A stretch of DNA of 64,000 nt, taken from Mycobacterium triplex. GTDB lineage: Bacteria; Actinomycetota; Actinomycetes; Mycobacteriales; Mycobacteriaceae. The notes beneath the pieces were generated by a model. It was given only the letters and a program-made list of their open reading frames with translations, was not told where the DNA came from and searched no databases. The stretch is taken from positions 3,454,734-3,518,733 of the forward strand of contig NZ_HG964446.1 in the NCBI RefSeq assembly GCF_000689255.1, written 5' to 3'. This document shows positions 55,143 through 64,000 of this stretch, in pieces; position 1 is the stretch's first letter; every line of letters begins with the position of its first letter. The position numbers were made by a program, and so were the translations under genes.

Positions 55143-55940
55143 TCAGAGCAGCTGCCCGCCAGTCTCCTTGCCGTCGGCGTCCTTGGCGTCTTTGGCGTCG
55201 GGGGTGCCGTCATCGTCGGTCAGCGAGGACGCCAGCGCCGGACCGGCGCCGCCCGCGGCAGCTCCACTCGCGCCCGCGGCACTCGTCGCGGCTCCGCCCG
55301 CTGACGCACCACCTGCCGTTGCGCCGCCCAAGCCGCCCTGGCCGACGGACCCGAGCGACGAGCCGAGCGAACTGAGCGTGCTCAGCGGTGCGCTGCCGGC
55401 GCTGAGCAGCGTCGATGCCGCGTTCATGGCCGCGGGCATGCCGGCCGCCCCGGCCGCGGGGGCCGGCGCGACGGCCGCTCCTTCGACCAAGTTGGCCAGC
55501 GCCGGCGTGCGGGCCGCTGTCCCGGCCGCGCCGGGCACTGCTTCGGCGCGCAGCAGCCGCGTCGCCGGCGCCGGACTGGCCAACGACCTCGACATCGGGG
55601 CGCCGACGCTGCCGAACTCGACGGCGGTGGTGCGCGCCGCATTGGCTTGCAAGGCGCCTGCGGCGGTCGCATCGGTCTGGGTATACATCCGAGTGATGTT
55701 CACCAGCGCCACGCCCGTCCGCGAAATCTCCTGATGGGCCGCGAGGTGAGCGGCCAGCGCCTTGCTGGCCTCCGCGGCAAACGCCGCTGCCGCCTGCGCC
55801 GAAACCTCCTCGGCGCCCGCGGGCACCAGCGCGGTCAGCGCCGGGGCGGCCGCGGCACCGGAAGCGATGGCGGCGGCGCCCATTGCCGTCAATTGCCCGC
55901 CGATGGCGGCAACAGCCGGATCGTGCGACATGGATGTCAT
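55143..55940 (-). CDS. PE-family protein
   Basis: A 265-residue protein with an N-terminal PE-like domain (about residues 1-100): VAAIGGQLTAMGAAAIASGAAAAPALTALVPAGAEEVSA followed by AAFAAEASKALAAHLAAHQE. The Ala/Gly/Ser-rich remainder lacks the GGA/GGN repeats of PGRS and ends with an acidic DDDGTPDAKDAKDADGK tail. PE proteins are exported by type VII (ESX) systems, usually with a PPE partner; none is adjacent. AGGAGCAGG precedes ATG 55940. Confidence 0.75.
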   Translation of the reverse strand: MTSMSHDPAVAAIGGQLTAMGAAAIASGAAAAPALTALVPAGAEEVSAQAAAAFAAEASKALAAHLAAHQEISRTGVALVNITRMYTQTDATAAGALQANAARTTAVEFGSVGAPMSRSLASPAPATRLLRAEAVPGAAGTAARTPALANLVEGAAVAPAPAAGAAGMPAAMNAASTLLSAGSAPLSTLSSLGSSLGSVGQGGLGGATAGGASAGGAATSAAGASGAAAGGAGPALASSLTDDDGTPDAKDAKDADGKETGGQLL

Positions 55941-56042
55941 GTGCGTCCTGCTCCTAGGTATGTACGCAGCAACCGTGGCGGAATGCATTGATTCTACCGA
56001 GGCTCCCGGCTGCCACAGGCAGAAATATGGGCGCCCGGCGGA

Positions 56043-56864
56043 TCAGAGGTGGGTCAACAACCGAGCGGTGAATTCTTCGGGATGTTCTCGGTGCATGAAA
56101 TGTCCGCCGGGGACTTCTTCGACCACGTACTCGTCGGAGAACATCCGCGCGGCGCCCCGGTAGTCCGATGGCTCCGCGATCGGATCATCCAGTCCGGCAA
56201 AGACAACCGTCGGCACCTTGATCCGCGCCTTCAGCGACGCGCTCGGTACGGGGGAGAGCTTTCGGTAATAGCCGAACGCGGCGTTGCGGCTCGCCGGATT
56301 CGCGAAGCTCGCGCGCACCGCGTCGAACTCGCTCGGATCGGGGCTCCACGTCGGAGACCATCGCCGGTAGATGGCAGGCAGCGCCGCGAAGTCATTGCGC
56401 GCGAAGCGGTTTGACGCCCCCGGCAGCTTGTAGGCCACGAAATGGCGCACGCCCCATACCTTTCGCAGTGTCGGTTTGAGCGCGGCCGGGTGCGGAATGC
56501 CGATGACGAAAAGCTTTTTCACGCGATCCGGGCCGAGCGCGGCCGCGCCGTAGGCGGCCGACGCCCCCCAATCGTGGCCGATCAGGATCGCGTCGGACGC
56601 CCCGAGTGCTTCGATCAACGCCAGCGGATCGCGCGCCAACGTCTCCTGATCCGGGTCGCGGTCCGGGATCCCGCTGGGGTCATACCCGCGCATAAACGGG
56701 CTGACCGCGCGATAGCCCTTGGCCGCGATCGCCGGGCGCAGCTGGTCCCAGGAATGCGCGGTGTCGGGGAAGCCGTGCAGCATCAGCACGAGGGGCCCCG
56801 AGCCCTCCTCGAGGTAGGCGAATCTGAGCCCGTTCGCGTCGACGAATCGCACCGCATCTGCCAT
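56043..56864 (-). CDS. Alpha/beta hydrolase (epoxide hydrolase-like)
   Basis: A 273-residue alpha/beta-hydrolase. HGFPDTAHSWDQ has the HGxP motif, GHDWGAS the nucleophile Asp in the position of epoxide hydrolases and haloalkane dehalogenases, and PGGHFMHREHPEEF the catalytic His. The start MADAVRFVD at 56864 is chosen over an upstream in-frame start. It is divergent from an NAD-binding epimerase gene 59 bases away. Substrate unknown. Confidence 0.83.
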   Translation of the reverse strand: MADAVRFVDANGLRFAYLEEGSGPLVLMLHGFPDTAHSWDQLRPAIAAKGYRAVSPFMRGYDPSGIPDRDPDQETLARDPLALIEALGASDAILIGHDWGASAAYGAAALGPDRVKKLFVIGIPHPAALKPTLRKVWGVRHFVAYKLPGASNRFARNDFAALPAIYRRWSPTWSPDPSEFDAVRASFANPASRNAAFGYYRKLSPVPSASLKARIKVPTVVFAGLDDPIAEPSDYRGAARMFSDEYVVEEVPGGHFMHREHPEEFTARLLTHL

Positions 56865-56923
56865 GACGTGCGCGACGTTACGCCGATCATCGGGGCGCGG
56901 CGAGCCCTCGCTACCATCAGCGC

Positions 56924-57826
56924 ATGCGCGGCTCAAAGATCCTGATCACCGGCCCGACCGGACAAGTTGCCACCCCCGTCGCCAAGGCGCTGGCAACCGA
57001 CAACGAAGTGTGGGGCATCGCCCGGTTCACCAATCCCGCGGTTCGGGAGGACCTCGAGAAGGCGGGCGTGCGGTGCCAGACGGTCAACCTGGCCGCCGGC
57101 GACTTCGCCGGTCTGCCAAATGACTTCGACTACGTGCTCAATCTCGCGGTGGCCAAGAGCGGCCACTGGGACAAGGATCTGGCGGCCAACGCCGAATCCG
57201 TCGGGCTTCTGATGGCGCATTGCCGTACCGCAAAAGCGTTCGTGCACTGCTCATCTGGAGCCGTTTACGACCCGCCGGGAGACGAGGTGCGTACCGAGGA
57301 CGCCGCGTTGGGCGACAACCACAAGCCGTTGTTCCCCACCTATTCCATCTCCAAGATCGCCGGCGAGGTCGTCGCCCGGACGATGGCACGCGCCCTGAAC
57401 ATGCCCACCACGATCGCCCGCCTCAACGTCCCCTACGGCGACAACGGCGGCTGGCCGTTCTATCACATGGAGATGATGCTGGCCGGCATCCCGATTCCCG
57501 TCCCGGCCGGCGGCCCGGCCCGCTACACCCCGATCCACGAGGACGACATCATCGCCACCATCCCGAAGCTGTTCGAGGTGGCGTCGGTGCCGGCCACCAC
57601 GCTGAACTGGTGTGGCGAACAGAACGTCAGCCTGCAGGAGTGGTGCAGCTACCTGGGATCACTGGTCGGCAAGGAGCCGGTCTTCGAGGAGAGCGAGCAA
57701 GCGCTGCGCGGCAATCCCACCGACGCCAGCCGGATGCGCGAGCTCGTCGGCGCCGCGACCGTCGACTGGCGCGACGGCATGCGGCGCATGGCGGCCAAGT
57801 TCCACCCGGAGCTCGTCAGCGCGTAG
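56924..57826 (+). CDS. NAD-dependent epimerase/dehydratase family
   Basis: A 300-residue extended SDR: ILITGPTGQVATPVAKAL at the N-terminus binds NAD(P), VHCSSGAVYDPP gives the Ser region, and TYSISKIAGEVVAR the Tyr-xxx-Lys pair. NVPYGDNGGWPFYHMEMML follows in the substrate domain. These enzymes modify nucleotide sugars or reduce other carbonyl groups; no sugar-pathway neighbour helps to choose. An inverted repeat lies after the stop. Confidence 0.82.
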   Translation: MRGSKILITGPTGQVATPVAKALATDNEVWGIARFTNPAVREDLEKAGVRCQTVNLAAGDFAGLPNDFDYVLNLAVAKSGHWDKDLAANAESVGLLMAHCRTAKAFVHCSSGAVYDPPGDEVRTEDAALGDNHKPLFPTYSISKIAGEVVARTMARALNMPTTIARLNVPYGDNGGWPFYHMEMMLAGIPIPVPAGGPARYTPIHEDDIIATIPKLFEVASVPATTLNWCGEQNVSLQEWCSYLGSLVGKEPVFEESEQALRGNPTDASRMRELVGAATVDWRDGMRRMAAKFHPELVSA

Positions 57827-57854
57827 CGCCTACCGGTAGCGCGGCGCGAATCGT

Positions 57855-57911
57855 CGAGATCGACGCCGGCGCGGAAAAGTTCGAGTGAACCGCACGCTGG
57901 CGTCGATCTCG
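57855..57911. terminator. Inverted repeat between convergent genes
   Basis: CGAGATCGACGCC (57855-57867) and its exact reverse complement (57899-57911) flank a 31-base loop in the 115-base gap between the epimerase and the iron-ADH genes. Position between convergent stops suggests a bidirectional terminator, although the long loop is atypical. Confidence 0.45.
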
Positions 57912-57941
57912 GCGACAGCCAGGCCCCAGCAGACCAGACAC

Positions 57942-59249
57942 CTACCAGTAGCGCATCGCGGCGCCGAACAAATCGGCCAGCACCGGCTTGCTCATCTCGC
58001 GCGGGGCGTTCTGCAGCAGGCGCTGCTGCGGAAAGGCGCCCTCGGTGAGGGCGCCTATGTCGGCGTCGGTATAGCCCACCCCGCCAAGGCCGTTGGGCAT
58101 GCCCACCGCACGCATGATGCGGATCAGTTCGGTCGCGAGCACCTCGCCCGCATCATCGGGGCCGGCGTCTCGGGTATCGGCGCCCAGCAATCGGGCCGCC
58201 TCGGTGTGCCGCGGCGGGCTGGCCTGCGCGGTAAACCGAAATACCGCCGGCGCGTTGACGATCACGGACATCCCGTGCGGCACCAGCGGTTCGTCGGGCG
58301 GGTAGCCCGAGGGGTGGAAGTCGCGCACCAGCCCGGCCACCGCGTAGGCCATGCCGTGCGGCGCGTGCACGCCCGCGTTGCCGAAGGCGATGCCGGCCAG
58401 CGTCGCGGCCCACATCATCTGCTCGCGCGCGTCGCTGTCGGAAGCGTCGTGCACCGCCGGCTCCAAATTGCGGCCCAGCACGCGAAGCGCCTCGCTGCAG
58501 CCCAGGTCGCTCCACGGATTGGCGCCCTGACTCATCGGCCGAAGGCTGGGCCGCGGGGGAGTGGGCCGGTGCACATAGGGGCGCGCGGTGTAGGACTCCA
58601 GGGCGTGCGACAGCACGTCCAGGCCCGCCGCCGCGACGACTCCGGCGGGCAGGCTGGCGGTGCAATCCGGGTCGACGAGCGCCTCGGTGGGCCGCAGCGC
58701 GGGCGAGGCGATTCCGGTCTTCACCGTCAACGACAGCAGATCGAAGATCGCGATCCCGGTGACCTCGCTGCCGGTACCCGCGGTGGTGGGGCAGGCGATG
58801 TGGGGCTTGAGCGGTCCGGGTACCGGGTTGCCTTCGCCGATGGGCGCGTTGACGTAGGTCAAAAAGTCCGCCGGGTGGGTGGCGTAGAGATTGGCGGCCT
58901 TACAGGTGTCGATGACCGACCCGCCGCCGAGCGACACGTAGCCGTCGGGCTGCACTTCCCTGGCGAAGCGGGTCGCTTCGGCGAAGGACGCGTCCGTCGG
59001 TTCGACGTGCACGTCGGTGTAGGTGACCACGTCCACACCGGCCGCGACCAGCGATTCGCGCGCCGTGGCGAAGATCGGCAGGCCCGCCACACGGGCGTCG
59101 GAGAACAGGGCCACCCGCCGCAGGCCCAGCGCCCCGGCTCTGTCGCCCAACTCGGCGAGACAGCCCCGCCCGAAGGTGATCCGTGACGAGTCGACGGTGA
59201 AGGCCGAATCGCAGCCCGGCACCACAGCCGGGAATTCGCAGCACGCCAT
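57942..59249 (-). CDS. Iron-containing alcohol dehydrogenase, hydroxyacid-oxoacid transhydrogenase type
   Basis: A 435-residue group III metal-dependent dehydrogenase. [23 protein letters not shown] is the NAD-binding GGGS motif, [17 protein letters not shown] follows, and [10 protein letters not shown] with [12 protein letters not shown] supplies metal-ligand histidines. The length and the [16 protein letters not shown] insert resemble the ADHFE1/HOT branch, which couples hydroxyacid oxidation to oxoacid reduction. ATG 59249 is taken. It stands alone. Confidence 0.83.
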   Translation of the reverse strand: MACCEFPAVVPGCDSAFTVDSSRITFGRGCLAELGDRAGALGLRRVALFSDARVAGLPIFATARESLVAAGVDVVTYTDVHVEPTDASFAEATRFAREVQPDGYVSLGGGSVIDTCKAANLYATHPADFLTYVNAPIGEGNPVPGPLKPHIACPTTAGTGSEVTGIAIFDLLSLTVKTGIASPALRPTEALVDPDCTASLPAGVVAAAGLDVLSHALESYTARPYVHRPTPPRPSLRPMSQGANPWSDLGCSEALRVLGRNLEPAVHDASDSDAREQMMWAATLAGIAFGNAGVHAPHGMAYAVAGLVRDFHPSGYPPDEPLVPHGMSVIVNAPAVFRFTAQASPPRHTEAARLLGADTRDAGPDDAGEVLATELIRIMRAVGMPNGLGGVGYTDADIGALTEGAFPQQRLLQNAPREMSKPVLADLFGAAMRYW

Positions 59250-59311
59250 CGGTCTATTCAATACCGCCCGCGCGAATGGCGACCGGGTTGGTCCGCGGGC
59301 ATGATGCACCC

Positions 59312-59782
59312 ATGCCGCTGTATGTGCGTCACACCCGGTCGGCGCGAATCGTCGAGTTGCCGCGCCGGATCTGCGGCAAATTGGCCGAACATGCCGCGTC
59401 CCGCCAAATCGACCTCAACGATGTCCAGGTATGGCTCACGCATAGCGAAAACCCGCCGGCCAGTTCGGGATTCGCGAGGCTACTGCGGCGGCGCGCCAAC
59501 CCGGTCGACCCGGACGAGGAGCACTGGACCGCGGTGGTGCTGCATCCCACCCAACTGCTCGTGGCCACCGACGGTGCCAAGCGCGGGACCTCGGTGCTGT
59601 CCCTGCCGTTGGCGCAGGCGTCGATGACGGCGGACGCGGGCTTTGGCGATGCCGCCGGGTTCACGATCACCGGCTTCGGCGGCGAGCACACCGGCAGCTA
59701 CTGCGTCGGGCTGGGGCCGGAACCCGAAGCGACCGACTGCATTTCGGCAGTGCGCGCGGCGATCAGCGCGGCCAAGCGCTAA
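59312..59782 (+). CDS. Conserved hypothetical protein
   Basis: A 156-residue soluble protein without signal peptide or membrane segment. Features seen are an N-terminal basic strand ([15 protein letters not shown]), [36 protein letters not shown], which reads like a PH-like beta-sandwich, and a C-terminal helix ([11 protein letters not shown]). I do not recognise a family. ATG 59312 begins at the first conserved-looking strand; an upstream in-frame ATG exists. Confidence 0.65.
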   Translation: MPLYVRHTRSARIVELPRRICGKLAEHAASRQIDLNDVQVWLTHSENPPASSGFARLLRRRANPVDPDEEHWTAVVLHPTQLLVATDGAKRGTSVLSLPLAQASMTADAGFGDAAGFTITGFGGEHTGSYCVGLGPEPEATDCISAVRAAISAAKR

Positions 59783-59832
59783 ACCACGCCGAACCGGCCG
59801 GCACGACGGAATCTTGACCTGGCTACGATCAC

Positions 59833-59856
59833 AATGCTAAGCAGGTGCTCAGCATT
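59833..59856. promoter_or_regulatory. Palindromic operator before the aldehyde dehydrogenase gene
   Basis: AATGCTAAGCA and TGCTCAGCATT form an inverted repeat (10 of 11 positions) around a two-base centre, 50 bases before the ALDH ATG. The AGCANNTGCT core is a TetR-type operator pattern. The cognate regulator is not in the window. Confidence 0.5.
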
Positions 59857-59906
59857 ACGGGCACGGGTGCGCCGGGCTCGATCAGGGTTGATCGGGAAGG
59901 GAACAG

Positions 59907-61361
59907 ATGACTCTGCAGGCAGTACTGGACGACCTAAGTAAGCGCCCCGGCTCGGGTGAGGTCATTCCGATCATCAACCCCGCCACGGAAGAACAGATCA
60001 CCGAATTCACCGACTGCGGGGAAGACGCGGTCAACGAAGCCGCGGCACGGGCGAAGGCCTCCTTCGAGTCGGGTGTCTGGTCCGACCTCCCGGGCCGCGA
60101 GCGGGCCAAGATCTTGTGGCGAATCGGGGAGCTGATCGACGAGCACGCCGAGGAGTTCGCCCAACTCGACTCGCTCAACACCGGCATGCCGCTGATGCAG
60201 GCGCAGTTGCAGATGTCGACCTGCTCGGAGTTCTTCCGGTACTACGCCGGCTGGTGTTCGAAGATCAACGGCGTCGCCTACGACGTCAAGACCGACGGCA
60301 TCGCGACCGACACCTACGTCAACATGCACGCGTACACGCTCAAGGAGCCGTACAGCGTGGTGGGCCTGATCTTCCCGTGGAACGGCCCGATCTTCAATGC
60401 CAGCGCGAAGCTGGCGCCGGCCCTGGCCGCCGGCGGCAGCCTGCTGGTCAAGCCCGCCGAGGAGACGCCGCTGTCGGCGGTGCTGCTGGACCGGCTCATC
60501 CACGAGGCCGGCGTGCCCGAGGGTGTCGTCAACCTGCTGACCGGTTACGGGCACACCGCGGGCGCGGCGATCACCGCGCATCCCGATGTCCAGAAGGTCG
60601 CCTTCACCGGCTCGACCGAGGTCGGCAAGGCGATCGTGCGTGCGTCGGCCGACAACCTGAAGAAGGTCACGCTGGAACTCGGCGGCAAGTCACCGGTGCT
60701 GATCTTCGACGACGCCGATCTGGACAAGGCCATCATGATGGCCTCGCTCGGCATCTTCGTGCACTCCGGCCAGGGTTGCGTGTGCGGATCGCGAATCTTC
60801 GTGCAGCGCGGCGTGTTCGACCGCGTCGTGGAGGGCATCTCGATGATGGCCAATTCGTTCAAGCTGGGCGCCCCCAGCGAAGAGGGCTGTGTCAGCGGCC
60901 CGCTGATCAGCCAGAAGCAGCTGACCCGCGTGATGGGCTACATCGACGAGGGCAAGCGCGACGGCGTCGAAGTGGTCACCGGCGGCCACCGGCTGGACCG
61001 CAAGGGCTACTTCGTCCACCCGACCGTGCTGACCAACGTCGACCCGGGCATGCGGCTGTACCGGGAGGAGATCTTCGGGCCGGTGGTCAGCATCCTGCCG
61101 TTCGACGACGAGGACGAGGCCGTGGCCATGGCCAACGACACCACCTACGGCTTGGCCGCCACCGCCTGGACGGAGAACCTGGGCCGGGCCCACCGGATCA
61201 TGAAGCGATTGCAGGCCGGCAGTGTCCAGGTGAACTGCCAGCTGGTGTTCGACCACGATGTGCCGTTCGGCGGCTACAAGCAGTCCGGCTGGGGCCACGA
61301 GTTCGGCAAAGAGGGCCTCGAGATCTACCTGAAGACGAAGTCGGTGTGGGCCCAGCTGTAA
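59907..61361 (+). CDS. Aldehyde dehydrogenase (NAD-dependent)
   Basis: A 484-residue ALDH. FPWNGPIFNASAKLAPALAAGG begins the cofactor site, FTGSTEVGKAI is the GxTxxG motif, LELGGKSPVLIF the catalytic Glu and HSGQGCVCGSRIFV the catalytic Cys. PFGGYKQSGWGHEFGKEG closes the enzyme. GGGAAGGGAACAG precedes ATG 59907. A palindromic operator upstream and a strong hairpin downstream make it a single-gene unit. Substrate unknown. Confidence 0.9.
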   Translation: MTLQAVLDDLSKRPGSGEVIPIINPATEEQITEFTDCGEDAVNEAAARAKASFESGVWSDLPGRERAKILWRIGELIDEHAEEFAQLDSLNTGMPLMQAQLQMSTCSEFFRYYAGWCSKINGVAYDVKTDGIATDTYVNMHAYTLKEPYSVVGLIFPWNGPIFNASAKLAPALAAGGSLLVKPAEETPLSAVLLDRLIHEAGVPEGVVNLLTGYGHTAGAAITAHPDVQKVAFTGSTEVGKAIVRASADNLKKVTLELGGKSPVLIFDDADLDKAIMMASLGIFVHSGQGCVCGSRIFVQRGVFDRVVEGISMMANSFKLGAPSEEGCVSGPLISQKQLTRVMGYIDEGKRDGVEVVTGGHRLDRKGYFVHPTVLTNVDPGMRLYREEIFGPVVSILPFDDEDEAVAMANDTTYGLAATAWTENLGRAHRIMKRLQAGSVQVNCQLVFDHDVPFGGYKQSGWGHEFGKEGLEIYLKTKSVWAQL

Positions 61362-61379
61362 GTCTTGGCGCCACACGGA

Positions 61380-61410
61380 AAGTCCCGGACCCCCCGCGGG
61401 TCCGGGACTT
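61380..61410. terminator. Hairpin terminator, 13-bp perfect stem
   Basis: AAGTCCCGGACCC and its exact reverse complement enclose a five-base loop, 18 bases after the ALDH stop and 22 before the stop of the convergent small membrane gene. It can serve both directions. Confidence 0.75.
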
Positions 61411-61431
61411 CTCCGACGGCCGTCAGACGAC

Positions 61432-61686
61432 TCAAGAACCTTTGTTGTACCGCGTCAGGAAACCGATGGACGCCACCGCCGCGGCGGTGCCGATCACACC
61501 CCAGAGCACCAACTGGAAAGCCACCGCTGAAAAGAACCAGCCAAACGTCATTCCGATGTAGAGCATCCAGATCAGCCGGTAGATGCTCCAGATCGCCAGC
61601 AGGCCGGTGCTGATCCCGATGTACAGGCTCCGTTGGCGATCGACGCGGTTGATCTGCTCCTGGATGCCGGTCGGCACGATGTTCAT
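61432..61686 (-). CDS. Small two-helix membrane protein
   Basis: An 84-residue protein with two hydrophobic segments (SLYIGISTGLLAIWSIYRLIWMLYIGMTF and AVAFQLVLWGVIGTAAAVASIGFL) joined by a short turn. AGGAAAG lies before ATG 61686. It follows the amino-acid permease gene on the same strand after 116 bases, but a functional link is not evident. Function unknown. Confidence 0.65.
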   Translation of the reverse strand: MNIVPTGIQEQINRVDRQRSLYIGISTGLLAIWSIYRLIWMLYIGMTFGWFFSAVAFQLVLWGVIGTAAAVASIGFLTRYNKGS

Positions 61687-61802
61687 TTACTGTCTTCCTT
61701 TCCTGGGGCGCTACCTCTTTGGCGGCGTCGTTGCGATGAGTACAGACGCCCGCACGGGCTACCGATCCCAACAACGAGCGGGCCGCGCGACTCACGCGCC
61801 GG

Positions 61803-63257
61803 TCAGGACGCCGGCGCCGGGTTCTGCACAGGGGGGTGCATCTCGGCCAGGAACTGGTGGTAGCGCTCGGCATGAGCGCGACTGCGCCGGACAACCAGCC
61901 ATCCGGCGGCCAACAGCACGAACCACGCGGGGAACCACGCCAAAGCCACGGCGGTGTCGTTTTCCGTGGTGAGCGTCCACGCGACGAATGCGAAGAAGAC
62001 GAGGACGGCCCAGCACATCACCCGGCCGCCGGGCATCTTGAAGGCCGAGTCCGCGTGGCGCTGCGTGTACCGCCGGCGATAGACGAGGTAGCTGACCAGG
62101 ATCATCGCCCAGACGAACATGAACAGCAGCGCCGAAATGGTTGTCACCAGCGTGAAAGCACCCATCACCGAACGGCCGACGTGTAGCAGGGGGATGGCGG
62201 TCAGCAGCAGCACGGCCGTCACGAACAGGGCGTGCGCCGGGACGCCGCCGCGGTTCAGCCGCCGGAATACCGCCGGAGCGCTACCTTCGTCGGCCAGGCC
62301 GTAAAGCATGCGGCCGGTCGAGTACATCCCGGAGTTGGCCGAGGAGGAGGCCGCGGTGATCACGACGAAGTTGACCACGGAAGCCGCACCGCCGAGTCCG
62401 GCCAGGGAGAACATCGCGACGAACGGGGACTCGTTGCCGTCGAACCGCCGCCATTCGACGACGGTGAGGATCACCAGCAGCGCGCCGATATAGAAGATCG
62501 CCACCCGCAGCGGCACCGCATTGATCGCGCGCGGAAGGGTGCGACGCGGGTTGGCCGTCTCGGCCGCCGCGGCGCCGACGAGTTCCACGCCGACGAACGC
62601 AAAGAATGCGATCTGGAATCCGCCCACCATCCCGGAAACGCCGGTGGCGAAGAATCCGCCGCTGTTCCAAAGGTTTTCGATCGTCGCTGGATGTCCTTGC
62701 GGAGAAACGAAATTGGTGGCCAGCATGATTGCGCCGACAACGATCAAACTGATGATCGCGACGACTTTGATTAGCGCGAACCAGAATTCGATCTCCCCGA
62801 AGTTGCGCACGCTGAACAGGTTGATCAGAAGGATCAGCACACACGCGATCAGCGCCGGCAGCCATGCCGGCAGACCGGGCCACCAGAACTGCAAGTAGCC
62901 CGCGATCGCGACCAGTTCGGCAATGCCGGTGACGATCCAGGCGAACCAGTACGACCACCCGACGAAAAAGCCCGCCGCCGGCCCCAACAGATCGGCGGCG
63001 AAGTCGACGAAGGACTTGTAGTTCAGGTTCGACAACAGCAGCTCGCCCATCGCGCGCAGCACGAAAAACAAGAAGAACCCGATAATTCCGTAAACCACCA
63101 CGACCGACGGGCCGGCGCGGGAGATCGTTCGCCCCGCGCCCATGAACAGGCCCGTCCCGATCGTGCCACCGATCGCGATCAGCTGGATGTGACGGTTGGA
63201 CAGCCCTCGGTGCAGCTGCGGGACAGCAGGATTGAGCTCGGCGACGTCCTCGCTCAT
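61803..63257 (-). CDS. Amino acid permease (APC superfamily)
   Basis: A 484-residue transporter with about twelve membrane helices. GLSNRHIQLIAIGGTIGTGLFMGAG is the amino-acid/polyamine/organocation family signature in helix 1, and FFAFVGVELVGAAAAETANPRRTLPRAINAVPLR the conserved cytoplasmic loop. The pattern is closest to the CycA/AroP group (D-Ala, Ser, Gly or aromatic amino acids); the exact substrate cannot be read. Single gene. Confidence 0.88.
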   Translation of the reverse strand: MSEDVAELNPAVPQLHRGLSNRHIQLIAIGGTIGTGLFMGAGRTISRAGPSVVVVYGIIGFFLFFVLRAMGELLLSNLNYKSFVDFAADLLGPAAGFFVGWSYWFAWIVTGIAELVAIAGYLQFWWPGLPAWLPALIACVLILLINLFSVRNFGEIEFWFALIKVVAIISLIVVGAIMLATNFVSPQGHPATIENLWNSGGFFATGVSGMVGGFQIAFFAFVGVELVGAAAAETANPRRTLPRAINAVPLRVAIFYIGALLVILTVVEWRRFDGNESPFVAMFSLAGLGGAASVVNFVVITAASSSANSGMYSTGRMLYGLADEGSAPAVFRRLNRGGVPAHALFVTAVLLLTAIPLLHVGRSVMGAFTLVTTISALLFMFVWAMILVSYLVYRRRYTQRHADSAFKMPGGRVMCWAVLVFFAFVAWTLTTENDTAVALAWFPAWFVLLAAGWLVVRRSRAHAERYHQFLAEMHPPVQNPAPAS

Positions 63258-63416
63258 GTGTCACGTCCTCGTGGTTCCGGTACCTACCAGCTAACCAACC
63301 CTGTGGCCGAACAGGATAATTCTTATCCTCACATCCCGCTGCTGACCATGCCAATTGTCAACGCTCTACGAGATGTGCTGGTTCAAACGAGCAAAGAAAA
63401 ATGGGACGCGATAGGC

Positions 63417-64000
63417 CTAGCTCGACGTCTTGACCATGAGCTTGCCGACGTTTTTGCCGTCGAAGAGCATGTTGATCGCCGTGGGTAGCTGTTCGAAGCC
63501 CTCGACGACGGTCTCCAGCGGCGTGAGCTTGCCCGCGGCGATCAGGCCCGAGATCTCGCGTACCGCCTCGGGGGCGCGGCCGAGGTGGTCGAGAACGATG
63601 AAGCCCTCCACCCTCGCGCGCTGGATCAGCAGGTTGCCGAAGGCTCGTGGTCCGGGTGGTGGGTCGGCCTCGTTGTAACCGGAGATCAAGCCGCACAGCG
63701 CAACGCGCGCGCGAATGTTGAGCCGGGCGAAGACCGCGTCCATGATGACGCCGCCGACGTTCTCGAAGTCGACGTCGATGCCGTCGGGTGTCGCCGCCCG
63801 GAGCTGGGCGAGCCAGTCGTCGGCACGGTGGTCGACGGCCGCATCGAAGCCGAGTTCCTCGGTGAGCAGCCGGCATTTGTCCGGGCCGCCGGCGATCCCG
63901 ACGACGCGGGCGCCGTCGGCCTTTGGCAAGCTGGCCGGCGACCGAGCCCACCGCACCCGCCGCGGCCGACACGACGACGGTCTCACCCGGCTGCGGCTTG
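63417..64000 (-). pseudogene. MDR-family NADP oxidoreductase with a frameshift, partial
   Basis: The C-terminal half of a zinc-independent medium-chain dehydrogenase/reductase of the prostaglandin-reductase/enone-reductase type; the N-terminus is outside the window. The frame from the window edge reads KPQPGETVVVSAAAGAVGSVAGQLAK, the classic cofactor loop. The continuation ADGARVVGIAGGPDKCR lies in another frame. One extra base in the three-T run at 63922-63924 (plus strand) breaks the gene. The rest is intact to the stop (KNVGKLMVKTSS). It may be a pseudogene or a sequencing error. Confidence 0.8.

Overview
The window is a GC-rich mycobacterial chromosome segment. It carries an mce operon, a PE-family protein, numerous fadD/fadE/echA genes and several mycobacterial-type lipoproteins. 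Gene order follows, with gaps and additions, the M. tuberculosis stretch Rv1913 to Rv1975 (named from memory of that genome, not from a search). Identifiable counterparts are Rv1913, Rv1914c, aceA, Rv1922-like lipoproteins, Rv1924c, fadD31, Rv1927, Rv1928c, GlxA/DJ-1 genes, tpx, fadE18, fadE17, echA13, the mel2 locus (Rv1936-1941), mce3R, mce3 and Rv1975. The species looks like a non-tuberculous mycobacterium but cannot be fixed from this alone.

Layout. 1-7821: end of an MBL-fold gene, intact long isocitrate lyase, two small secreted or lipid-anchored proteins, an LLM flavin monooxygenase convergent with an FAD monooxygenase, and an SRPBCC protein. 8002-13740: tandem duplicated serine-hydrolase lipoproteins, then a translationally coupled AtoE-type transporter and allophanate hydrolase. 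13836-20764: fadD31, two conserved hypotheticals, an SDR and a SnoaL-like gene diverging from a KstR-like operator, DJ-1 and GlxA genes, and tpx. 20772-27180: leftward operon echA13-fadE17-fadE18-double FadD. 27404-34000: rightward mel2 operon (melF, melG, ephB, ribA1, SDR; melI absent). 34077-41020: mce3R with a limonene-epoxide-hydrolase-like gene, then an SCP2-like gene with an aldehyde dehydrogenase, a GAF-LuxR regulator, and a P450/NTF2/ferredoxin operon. 41324-51537: complete mce3 operon (yrbE3A, yrbE3B, mce3A-F), a shrunken Mce-associated gene and a CAP-like secreted protein. 51543-64000: mixed metabolic genes, a lone PE protein, two ALDH/ADH units, an amino-acid permease and a frameshifted MDR oxidoreductase at the edge.

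The central system is 20.8-50.5 kb. A non-palindromic 19-bp sequence occurs exactly in the echA13/melF promoter region and just upstream of yrbE3A, and in a 15/19 form between the epoxide-hydrolase/mce3R unit and the SCP2/ALDH unit. These are the places expected for Mce3R, a repressor with two TetR-like halves. This links an importer (mce3), acyl activation and beta-oxidation (double FadD, FadE17/18, EchA13), flavin oxygenation and epoxide opening (MelF, MelG, EphB, LEH-like) and possibly the aldehyde dehydrogenase into one inferred regulon for uptake and degradation of an unknown lipid or cyclic substrate.
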